A stretch of 64,000 bases of DNA from Panicum virgatum (lineage: Eukaryota; Streptophyta; Magnoliopsida; Poales; Poaceae), in contig NC_053153.1 in NCBI RefSeq assembly GCF_016808335.1, positions 30,263,590 to 30,327,589 on the forward strand, given 5' to 3'. Shown piece after piece: positions 35,014-45,203 of the stretch. Position numbers and translations under genes: made by a program. The notes beneath the pieces are model-generated. The model did not search any database and was not told where the DNA came from. It saw nothing but the letters and a program-made list of their open reading frames with translations. How positions within the stretch are numbered: position 1 is the first letter of the stretch; each line of letters starts with the position of its first letter.

Positions 35014-35926
35014 TGTGACATCCCAAAAATCTATCAAGAATAAATCACTCGCTAAAATATCCTTTTAAAATTATTTTCATCGTTGAGCTCAAAAATTCTC
35101 CTAAAACCCTAAACCCTAACTTTCGGAACCTTTTTCCGACCACCGATGTCCCATCCCCGAACCATTTCTCTGTGACCCTCGTTCCGCGCGAATGATGCAT
35201 GTGGCCGACCGGGGCCGCAATTACCGCCGGCGCGCGTTCGCTCTCCTTCTTCACTTTTTCTTCTTTCCCATTTTTCTTTTCTTTTCTCTATTTTCTTTTT
35301 CCTTTTTCCTTTTGTTTTTCTCCTTTTTTCCTTCCTCCTTTTTCTCTTTTCCTTTTCTCTCTTTTCTTTTCCTCTCCTCTCCCTCTCTCCCCTTCTCTCC
35401 CGCGCGCTGCAGAGCAGCCGCTCCTGGCCCGGCCCTCGTGCGCGCGCCTCCACCCTCAGTCCGTGCACCCCGCCACGCCAAGCACCCCCCTCGGGGCAAT
35501 GTGCACGCGCGCGCACACACGGAGCCGCGCACGCCGCGACGCCGCGCCGCCCGCCACGCTGCCCGCCGCTGAGGGCTGCCCTGCTCGCCGGCCCACGCGC
35601 CGCGCGCGCGCAGCACGCGTTCCACGCGCCCCCGAGCTTTGCCGGACCGCCACCGCCCCTCTATGCCACCTCGCCATTCGCGCCGCCGCAGAAACAGGGC
35701 CGCCGCCTCGCTGCTTGCGCCGCTCGGCGACAAGCACAGGGTCCGCCCCCCACGTACCACAGTGCCCGGCGCGCCGCTCGTCGCTGCCCGAGGGGTCATG
35801 TCACCCCTGTGCCACCGCGAATCGGGCTGCCGTGGCTCCAATCGCCATTAAAGGCGCCCGTGGAGCTCACCGACCGACCGTACTACGGCCACTGCCCCAC
35901 GGCTCTCCCCGCTGTCTTATTTCGCC

Positions 35927-35934
35927 TATAAAAG
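35927..35934 (+). promoter_or_regulatory. TATA box of the Tekay 5' LTR
   Basis: TATAAAAG follows a GC-rich block. The same site is at 49509-49516 in the 3' LTR. Confidence 0.65.
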
Positions 35935-36703
35935 GGACCCTTGCGTCGCCCTTTACCTCCACTACCCCCCCCCCACCGCCGCTCCAAGCCTCCTCCCGAG
36001 CTCCCAACGCCTCCGCCCGCCATTGCCGCCGCACCAGGACGCCGGCCACCGCGGAACTCCCCTTCCCACTGCACCCCAGCCCAAACCGAGGTAGGCAATA
36101 GAGCCCCCGAGGCTCCCTTTCCCTTTTCCCCTGGTCCGGGCCGCCGACAAGCTTTCAGCGCCACCCCCACGCTCCCCGCCACCCGCTGCCCGCCGGCCGC
36201 GGTGGCCAGGCCACCCCGGACCGCCTCTGGCCGAGCTGCGACCGGGAATCGGCCCCGCGGGCTTCCCTCCTCCTCCTCCCCTTCTCCAGGCCGTCGCCGG
36301 CGAGCCGCCTTTCCCCCTCCCCTGTTTTGGTCGCGGGGGAGAAGAAGGAGAGGGGCAATTTGCCCATAACCCCCTGGCCCTTCTCCTAATTGCTTAAGAG
36401 CCCTCCCACCTTTTAACATTTTTGCAAATTAAACCCTTCCTTTAATATATTTCGAAATAAACCCTCCTCTCATATAAACACATTTATAAATAAACCCCTG
36501 ACCTTTTCCAAATTGACCCAGAAAAATTCTAAAATACAAACCAAGCCCCTGCCTTCTCAAATATAATTACAAACAAGTCCCTGGATCCTTATTTAACCCC
36601 TAAACCTGTGTATAACCCATCATTTCATGCGCCAAACGACCTCGGATCGACCTAAGACTTTATCACGCCTCCCATAACATAGTTTTGACCATGCCATCAG
36701 GAA

Positions 36704-39700
36704 TGTTACACCCGGTTTATAAAAAGACATAAACCGAGCAATCATATACGTGCCAGGATCAAGTCACACGTATATACAACAGAATGAACAGTATATCACA
36801 GCACATATCACATAAAAAGATATAATAAAGTGAGTACGAATCTTATTGATTACATTAATGACAAAAAGTCTGATATAGAGTATGCGGAAGCGTGAAAACA
36901 TATACGAAGTCTCTCGGAAGCTGGGCGCCACAGGGACGTCGACTGGGAGATGAACACCTAGAAGTCCTCGTAGTCCTGGTAGCGCTGAGTGAACTCCCTC
37001 GCGTCGGCAGGAACTGAGCAGCAGTAGAGTATCCCCAGGAGGAAAAAGAGTAGAGTAGGCAAGAGTGAGTACACGACTTGTACTCAACAAGTATAACACA
37101 AACTATGAGGCTCTAAGGTTGGCTGACTCAACTGCATTAGCTTTTAAGTCTTGGCAAAATTTTATTAAAGCTATTTACTACAAGTTGATGAATTACCATA
37201 AACCTAGTTACATAGTAATTAATCAAAATTAATCATGATACTACTGAGATCCATACCAAACCAAACCAAGCCACCCGGGAAAACCCTCCTAACCAAAGGA
37301 AGATAACCCCACTAATCAAAAGGAGGATCTGGGCCGCTCATGACCGTGAGCATGGCTATTATACCAGTTTTACACTCTGCAGAGGTTGCACATCTTTACC
37401 CACAAGTCGTGAGCTACGCTAGTTGTTCATCACACTTCCTTAGGTGAGATGACTAGCAAACTCACTACGAGGCTTTTACAAAGAATCTCGTTGGTAAGGA
37501 ATAACCGCGAGGGTTGGATCGGCGACTATGGAGCAGGTCTAGTGGGCGTCAAGAATACCACAGACGAGGCCACTCAGTACGAGGGCCATAGAAGCTTACC
37601 ACCCTTGCCCCACAGGTAAGTTACTCCAAACCAAAAAGACCTAATTATTACGCCAAGTCCGTCCCATAACAGTCTTGTGGTAGCGCTGTTGTCCCAGGTT
37701 GTCGCTCTATGAACCAGTCCTTATGAAGAGTGGCCAACCCAGCAGTAAGCACCGTGCTGGCCCCCTAAACCATGTTTCAAACAAAAACCAATTTAACGAG
37801 ATGTGAACCCCACAAACGGGCCACTCTCAGAATTAAGTTGCATATACCATTAATCAAATTAATTAAAAAGGACCAAGTGTGTTATAGCGCGGCACCTAGC
37901 ATAACTAACCAAAATGCAACCCAAAGGATATATATAAAGGATATAAAGTGGCTAGGAAAGTCCTTATAGGCATACAGTATTAAAATGCAGTATGAAAATG
38001 TATTTAAAGTGATAGGTGGTGTTCATGTTATACTTGCCTTCCTCAAACTGCTCCTACTGCTCAAACTGCTCTGAAGATGGCTCTTGGCACTGGTACTGAT
38101 GCTACTCCGGTAGCTCAACGTTTACTCACGATCGCAACGCCAAAACAAGTCCAGCACATACACATACATGCAAATAAAGGCAAACACTAAGAAACAGTAC
38201 AACAATACATGAAAACAACAAACAAAACTATGCTAGAACTATTCTACGCGTTACAACGATCGCGTGGGCATAAAGAACACCTAAAACGGAGCTAGAACGC
38301 GAAAACTAGGCCTAAAACAAGGTCCGGGGGCTTAACTGTAAGAAAAACAGAGTTTCTGGGGGTTTTTCTGCAAAAACCAAGGACCTATATGTAATTAAAC
38401 CATAGTTCTAGGGTCTAACGTGCAAAAACAGCAGGTATGGATGGTGGGTTCAAATTCTAAAGAGTTCAGGGGTTAAAACGTTAAAAACTGGGCCTATCTA
38501 TAAATACTTTTGAACTGGACAGGATCTCGGGTTGAATTCAGGAAAACATGGGGGGTCTTTAGCAAAAGCGCCAGGCGCTGACCGGTATTTGCCTCAGTTG
38601 ACTCGGGTTGGGTTTGATTTATTCTAGGCCGTGGATCTGCGATCGGACGGCCTTGGGCGAAGGGCACGCGGGATGGCGGCGGGACTCGCCGGCGACACAC
38701 TCCAGCGGCGGGGGCTCACCGGACCTGGCCAAACTTGGCCGTCCATGGGTCAAATCGACCCGGGCTTGGGTCTGGGGTGATCAGCGCTTCATGCGTGATC
38801 CACCTGTGGCCTAAGCTGGGCTCGGGGAGGTCTAGAGCTGCGGGTTCGATTGCGGCGGCGGGTCTGTGCGGCGGCGCTCGCCGGCGTGCGGCGTGCAGGC
38901 CGTTCTGAGGCTCAGATTTGGCACAGGAAGATCACGCGTGACACGGGTAACCTATTTAGGAGCTTGGCGTGGGGCTTCCGCACAGAGAAAAGGAGACACG
39001 CCACCGCGGGGCGGCTTGGCGGCGCTCCGGCGAACCGTCTCGCACGGCACCGCGGGGTATAGCGGCCTACACGCGCCCAAATCTAGCGCACAAGGAAGAG
39101 GGGGACACGACGAAGCTCACCAGGGGCTCGGGGTGGACGGTGGTGCGGCGCAGCAGTGGAATTCCGGCGGCAATGGCGCGGCTCGACGGAGCTTGTGTCC
39201 GGAATTCCTCGTACGCGCGGGGCTGACGTCGTGGAAGGAGAGCTTGACGAAGGTCCTGGACCCGAGGTTGAGCGGTGGCGTCGGTTCGCAGTGGCGGAGG
39301 TGCTGCGGAACGGCCGGACCATGGCGGCGCAGAGGTAGCTTCGAGCAAAGGCGATGGCGGACGGAGCTAGGGTTTGTGGCGGCTGCGGGATGGGAGGAGG
39401 TACGGGGCGCAGGGGGTCGCGGAGCGTGTTAAAGGAGGGGAAGCCGGGGATCTCGGCGTGCGGGCCGGGATTGACGCGCTGCGTTGGCAGGCCAGCCGGG
39501 TGCGGGGTGCGTCGCTTGGTGCCACTGAGAGGTGGGCCTGGCGGGGAAAATGCGCGTCCGTTGCGCTGAAGGAGAGCTGGGCCGCGGCGCTGGCGCTGGC
39601 GATGAGCGGGAGAGGGAGCTGGGTCGTGAGCGTGGAACACGGGAGAGCGCGGAATGCAGGCCGGGAAAAGAAAGGAGGCGAGGTCACGGGCCAGGTGCGG

Positions 39701-40053
39701 GGTGGAACTGGGCCGTGCGGGGAAGGGGGAGAGGAGGAAAAGGCCGGGCCGGCCTGGGTTTGGGTTTGGGATTCTTTCTCTTTTCTATTTCCTTCCTCTT
39801 CTTTTCTTTTTCAAACATCACTCAAACTAATTGAATTCAAATCAAGTTTGAATCCAAACCCTATGCACTCAACCGATTAAAAAATATGCACCAGCATGAA
39901 TGCACAAATATGTTGAACCTACAATAAATTTTAATTACTTTATGAAGCAAAAATAAATTATAAATGCAAGGCTAAGCAAATTAAATCCTAGAAAATTAAA
40001 TAAAGCCAATTAAATTTATTATTAAATACTGAAATTTAGATTAGGGCGTTACA
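36704..40053 (-). mobile_element. Solo LTR inside the Tekay 5' LTR
   Basis: On the minus strand it starts TGTAACGCCC (40053) and ends GGTGTAACA (36704). The target duplication AGGAA lies at 36699-36703 and 40054-40058, and it is 3,350 bp long. The 3' LTR of the Tekay element reads straight through the empty site. Its architecture is similar (GC-rich centre around 38600-39770, and actcaacaagtat near 37083), so a related Gypsy family is likely. It has no internal domains. Confidence 0.9.
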
Positions 40054-41678
40054 AGGAACCCACCCAAAAATATTACTCTGAACCCCATATATTAACTATT
40101 TCTGATTCGAGCTCAACGATAAAACTTTTATTTCTATTTCTTGATTGTGTGCATGTTTGTATGCGTCGTAGATCACGGTGTGAATGAGGGAGAACCTGTC
40201 GACGAGCAGTACGGTGAGCAGGCGAACGAGGACCAGTTATGCGACCCCGAACCCGAAGGACATCGCTTCGACCAGGACCCCCCCCCGAAGGCTTTGAAGA
40301 CGGCAAGTTCAATCCCATCCTTTGATGCATGTTTTGTCCTAGTTTTTATAAACACAACCTATTGGCCTATTTTACAAAATTGCATATGTTTTGCCTGCTG
40401 AAAACACTGTTGGATAGCCACCCCTTTATTTGTTATAACCATTCCTTGACCACCTAGATTAATGTCTGAATGTGTTTTGTTTGGACGTTAATCGCTGTTA
40501 GAATGCTTAGGATCTTATACATAATACAACTTGTTTTATAAAGAAAAGGTGTGTGTGAGTGGGAAGGGATAAAAGTGGAATTTTCGAAAGATAAGTTTAG
40601 ACGGGATGGATGGCATTTCTGTGTGATTTGCCGATTGGTGTGCTTGTGCCTATGTGGCAGAGCAAGGAAGGGAGATATCCATCTTGTCACAACTAAGGAC
40701 CGAGTTGGTGTGTCATCTCACCTAACTCCACTATCGTGTAAACCACTCGACCGTTGTCACAACTAAGGACCGAGTTGGTGATCAAGGAGAAGGGATTAGC
40801 TCTGTGTGACTTATGCCCCGGTTAAAACCTCTGTGATAGGTCAATGACCACTTGGTGCATCCCATGATGGCTAATCAAGTCTAGCTAAGGTGGGTAATGG
40901 CTTTGTTGGGATCTGCACCTATACTAAGGTGATCGAGTTGCGGTACCCCGCTTGTGGGTAAAGTTGCACACCTTTGCAGAGTTAAAACCTATTCGAATAG
41001 CCGTGCCCATGCTACTGGGCGAGTTACGGTGTGGTCACATAACTAGTGTTTATTGTGGGATGGGTTGGCGTGAGTTGTTTTGGAAATATGTCCGGCAGTT
41101 GTACCGTGTGCTACGGCGGATGAGGAGTCCGGTAGCAGTCTAAAACTTGGATCCTGTGTGTATCAACCCTTCGTGTTACTCGGTACAAGAAAACTGGTTT
41201 TGAAAATGCTTGCTTTCAAATGAACCCTTGCATAAAATATTGTTTTCCGCAAAAGTAAATATTAACCTTATCCTTGAATTACCCTGTGCATTATACTCTG
41301 TTTATTCCCCCTCCGTGGGTGTGATTGGACTTGCTGAGTATGTTTGTACTCACCCCATTCTTAATTTTTACAGAGGAAGACCTCGACTTCATTCCAGAGG
41401 ACGTTGAGTAGGGTACCGTCCTGCACCCAGCCTTGCCTGTGGATTAGGGTCACCCGCAGGAGATACCACATGGCGCAAGACTCTGATGACCCCCTTTTTA
41501 TTTTTAATATCGTTGTGTGGGTGTGGGTTGTAATCCTCGCGATAGTGGCGCTTCTCTGCTCACTACCGCGTAGAGTTGTACGGTAATGAACCATCTGATG
41601 TAATAAAAGTGTCATCAGCCTCCTGGGACTGATGTTTATATCACATTTAAGTCTTCTCTTATGAGGGGACGCTTCAGG

Positions 41679-41690
41679 TGGTATCAGAAC
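41679..41690 (+). other. Primer-binding site of the Tekay element
   Basis: TGGTATCAGAAC follows the LTR after two bases. It matches the 3' end complement of initiator tRNA-Met except at the last positions. Confidence 0.85.
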
Positions 41691-41820
41691 CGTAGGTTGG
41701 CCGTAGGACGTGACCCTAGGAGCGAAACTCTTTTTTTCAGGCCCTTTCACATTTGGACTTTTCTTTCCTTAAATCCTTCTTTCACACAAACACTCACCAC
41801 TGGTTCTTGCCCTTTTCCAG

Positions 41821-42642
41821 ATGGCTGACAATGGATGGATTGATGGAATCTGTCATGCAGAGCCCGGCCTTCCTAAGTTATTGATACTCAGCCTGGAACG
41901 TATTGGAGTGGTGGACCCACCAGAGTACGTCTACCGGGAGTACGACTCCAAGGGCACTCTTCGGTGCGACGTAATGGTTTTCGTGGGAAAGAGCACCCGC
42001 TACCTTGATGTGGATCCCTGGTTCATCTCCACCACTGGATTTTGTTTCCCTGACACCTACCGGAAAGCCGCCCGTAAAGCCCTCCGACGTCTGCGTGTGA
42101 TCTACAAGCACCATCTTCAGCAGACTCCTATGGGATTTTTTTCGCCTACTGAAGGAAGAGGACACACATGGATTGCCCGGATGAGAGGACTTGGAAGAGA
42201 AGAAGAAGACCTAGAAGATATGGTCTCCCACCTATCCATCTATCTCACCGGTCTGGATGAGCTCTACCGCGAACAAGCGGCACAACTGAAGCAACAAGTC
42301 CATAGAGCAGAAAAGGCAACCCAAGAACTGGATGAACAACGGACAAGAGCCGCATGCGCCGAGTATTCCCTTGCCGCTCTCCAAGCCCAAATGCAAGAAT
42401 GTGAGGCAGAACTAGAAGAACAACGGACAAGAGCCGCACGCGCCGAGAATTCCCTAGCCGCTCTCCAAGCCCGAATGCAAGAATACGAGGCTCACAGAGG
42501 AATAGGTGGGTGGATAGAGGAAGAAGAAGAAGAACCCGAAGAAGCCCATTGGGATAAGGGTACTCAGACCGAAGATGACGTGATGGATCAGTGTCTTCCA
42601 CTGAAGAAGCGCCCTATCAGGATCGAGGAAGAATCCCCATGA
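41821..42642 (+). CDS. Accessory ORF A of the Tekay element, function unknown
   Basis: An intact 273-residue frame lies between the primer-binding site and gag. The first ~110 residues (with YVYREYDSKGTLRCDVMVF and QTPMGFF) look globular. They are homologous to the next ORF: shared features are an RExxxxGTLRC motif, RY-DxxPW, an xDTY motif and TPMxFF. The second half is a coiled coil containing a perfect-phase 84-bp (28-residue) duplication (EQRTRAAxAExSLAALQAxMQE). The tail is acidic. The ATG at 41821 follows directly after ccttttccag, a strong 3' splice acceptor. An AATAAA motif follows at 42721. I do not recognise the domain. Extra ORFs before gag (orf0) are, to my knowledge, reported in some rice elements of this type. 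Confidence 0.8.
   Translation: MADNGWIDGICHAEPGLPKLLILSLERIGVVDPPEYVYREYDSKGTLRCDVMVFVGKSTRYLDVDPWFISTTGFCFPDTYRKAARKALRRLRVIYKHHLQQTPMGFFSPTEGRGHTWIARMRGLGREEEDLEDMVSHLSIYLTGLDELYREQAAQLKQQVHRAEKATQELDEQRTRAACAEYSLAALQAQMQECEAELEEQRTRAARAENSLAALQARMQEYEAHRGIGGWIEEEEEEPEEAHWDKGTQTEDDVMDQCLPLKKRPIRIEEESP
42337..42500 (+). repeat. 84-bp in-frame duplication in ORF A
   Basis: Two consecutive 84-bp units start near 42337 and 42421. They encode near-identical 28-residue coiled-coil segments, four heptads each. Confidence 0.85.
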
Positions 42643-42720
42643 TAGGAGTAGCACCCTAAGTTAGAACCTCTGCCCTAATAATCGTGTATCCATGAAGTCT
42701 ATATCCCACCATGTTGCAAT

Positions 42721-42726
42721 AATAAA
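42721..42726 (+). promoter_or_regulatory. AATAAA polyadenylation-like signal after ORF A
   Basis: AATAAA lies about 80 bp after the stop of ORF A and before the acceptor of ORF B. A similar one follows ORF B at 43785-43790. Confidence 0.4.
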
Positions 42727-42786
42727 TACTCCCTTTGTGTACCCCAAATAATTGTGCAAGTTTATTCACCCTATCTTTGTTTTCAG

Positions 42787-43653
42787 ATGGCTGAGGAAGG
42801 ATGGACCCAGGGCAATTGCTAAGCTGCACCTAGCTTCCCCAGCCAGTTGATCAATGCCTTGGAAAGCCTTGGCGTTACGGAATGCCCGAGGTACTACAGC
42901 AGAGAGTACGAGCACCATGGTACCCTCCGCTGCAGGGTGATCCTGGTCATCGCCAGGAGTGATCGCTACCCCGACATCCAGCCATGGCGAGTGACCGCTA
43001 TAGGGCTTAGGCACCAAGACACATATCCCTTGGCCGTCAAAAATGCACTCTGTTACCTGTGCCGGATTTTTGAAAGACACCTCGCCTCCACACCAATGAG
43101 GTTCTTTCCGCCGGCCATCAGAACCCCAGTTTGCGAAGCTCGAATGAGGAGTCTGGAACGGCGCCGCCATGAAGAAGATCCTCTGTACCAAGTGGCTACT
43201 TACCTAGCCGCCTTAAATCAGCTCTTTGACGAGCAAGCCAACATTCTGAGGGAGCAGACCCTTCGAGCCGAGCAAGCAGAGCTCGCGGTGAGACTGCAAC
43301 AGGTACGAGCAGCCCAAGCCGAGGCAAGAGCCGCAGCCACGGTCAGCAGTGAAGCAGTTGCTCAGGAGAGCCTCAGGCAAGCCCGAGACCGCCGTATGCA
43401 AGAATGGACCAGAAGTGGAACCCCAGTCCCAGCAATTGGGGAAGACCAAGTTCTACTCGGGACACCCGTTATAGGATGGGGACCACTCGTGATAACCCCA
43501 CAAGCCCCACCCGAGAACCCCGAAGGGTCTACAGCAGTCGGTGAAAGAGAAGCCGCTACGCAACCCCTGGAGAACGGGAACTTAGAGGACGACGAGTTGT
43601 CTGTTCCCCTGGAAGCACGTTCCGCCCCAGAAGAAGGCTCGCCCCGCGAGTAG
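42787..43653 (+). pseudogene. Accessory ORF B of the Tekay element, paralogue of ORF A
   Basis: The ATG at 42787 follows cctatctttgttttcag, again an acceptor-like sequence. The protein begins MAEEGW, parallel to MADNGW of ORF A. It meets a TAA at 42820-42822, then stays open for about 276 codons to 43653. The N-terminal half aligns throughout with ORF A (REYEHHGTLRCRVI; STPMRFFPP). The second half is a coiled coil (LREQTLRAEQAELAVRLQQ) and a Pro/Glu-rich tail without the 28-residue duplication. The degree of divergence suggests an old duplication. Whether the TAA is a disabling mutation or translation begins downstream cannot be told. Confidence 0.75.
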
Positions 43654-43784
43654 AGTGCCCAACTCCACCCTAGTGTTGTACCTCCCAACCCCACTGGCTT
43701 AAGTTGTACCCTTATGTGTGAACCTTTATCCGGACGTGTAGTACGCGTTTTAGTCTTACCCCGTGTTGTACCCTCCCTTGCGAT

Positions 43785-43790
43785 AATAAA
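43785..43790 (+). promoter_or_regulatory. AATAAA polyadenylation-like signal after ORF B
   Basis: AATAAA lies 130 bp after the ORF B stop and 145 bp before the gag ATG. Confidence 0.4.
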
Positions 43791-43937
43791 GTTGTGTGCT
43801 TATTGTTTGCTATGTTTGTGTGCTTGTTAGTTGTGTGCCTATCGGCAGAAGGTAGATTCTGCCTTTTCAAAAATATGAATTAAACAACTTAAACAGCACT
43901 TAATCCCAATCTCACAAAAACTCTACCCAATCTACAG

Positions 43938-45203
43938 ATGGCTTCCCGAAGCATTACGAGGGCCTCCCGCATTCGGAACCCTGCAGTCGCTGGTACGGGA
44001 GTGCAGCCAAATGGACAGAACCCTCCTCTGGATGAGCAGGAAGTGAGCCAGATCCGAGGAGAAAATCAAGGAGAAGTGCCACTGCCACCACCACCACCCC
44101 TCGGAGACCTGGCCCAGATAATTCACAACTAGACCCTCATCCTAGAAACACTGGCCAATGCCCTCGTAAACAAGCGGCCTCGAGAGCAAACCATGAATGA
44201 CAAGCTGACAGCTTTTCTGAGGACCAAGCCGCCCACTTTTGCCGGATCCAGCAACCCCTTGGATGCAGACGACTGGCTACGTGTGATCCAGAGGAAGCTC
44301 GAGCCGTTTGAATGCCAGGATCGAGACAAGGATCTTCTGGCAGCACACCAACTCACCGGGACTACCTTAGCCTGGTGGGAAAATTACTGTGCCGCTGCCA
44401 AAGATGCCTCCACCATCACATGGAAGGAGTTTGTAAAGGAATTCTGCCGATATCATATCCCCTCGGCCACCATGAAGCGCAAGGCAGATGAGTTCCACGC
44501 ACTACAGCAAGGAAGCATGTCAGTAGAACAGTACACTCATCAGTTCATGGAGTTGGCCCGATATGCCCCAGAAGAAGTGAATGATGATGGGAAGAAACAG
44601 GACAAGTTCAAGAAAGGATTGAACCCAGAACTCCGAACCCTGCTTACCCCACAAATCTACCCGGACTTCAACACCCTGATGAACAAGGCGATACTTATAG
44701 AAAGGGCCAAAATTGAAGAGAGGAAGGATAACAAGCGCAAGTTTCTGGAAAGCAAGTCCCGCCAGCAGGATCGCTTCCAGAAACCCAGAAGCTTCAGCTA
44801 CATTGCACCAAGATCCCAGGCCCCTGTGCAGTATAGGACTCAATCTCAGGTGACAGGTCCACAGGCCCCTAACACACAGTTTAGGAGCCAGAACACTGTG
44901 AAGGCCACACAGAGCAATGCAAGCCAAGTCACCATCAACAACAGCAATGCTAGGGCCTGTTTCAACTGCCGAGAGATGGGACATTTCATTGCCAACTGCC
45001 CATATGCCAAGAACAAGCCTGCTACATCAGCCTTCTCCAATACAGTGAATGGACCAAGGCCAGTTCTGTCAGGTGCCAACCGAGTGCCCATCCGCAACAA
45101 TAACAACACCAACAACAACAGTCAGCAGATGAGGCAGCCCCAACAGTCATTTGGACGAGCCCGCGTCAACCACATCCACGCACAGGAGGCTCAGGGAGCT
45201 TAG
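43938..45203 (+). pseudogene. Tekay gag with one in-frame stop
   Basis: The ATG at 43938 follows ccaatctacag, the third acceptor-like junction in this element. TAG at 44130-44132 interrupts at codon 65; the rest is open to TAG at 45201-45203. The Retrotrans_gag domain covers about 44250-44700 (LAWWENYCAA, MSVEQYTHQFMELARYAP). A CCHC zinc knuckle, CFNCREMGHFIANCP, lies near 44958-45002. An Asn/Gln-rich tail follows. The final stop lies between gag and protease. Confidence 0.85.

Larger units (their letters stand above)
35014..41676 (+). repeat. Tekay 5' LTR, split by a solo LTR
   Basis: It starts TGTGACATCCC and ends GAGGGGACGCTTCA. Without the 36704-40053 insertion it is about 3.3 kb. Compared with the 3' LTR it carries an extra 50-bp block at about 36318-36370. 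The pyrimidine tract at 35244-35400 and the TATA box at 35927 are in its first half. Confidence 0.92.

Noticed and set aside
35199..36419. Frames up to 300 residues in the Tekay LTR
   Set aside because: Pyrimidine tract and GC-rich LTR sequence; frames are not conserved between the 5' and 3' LTR.
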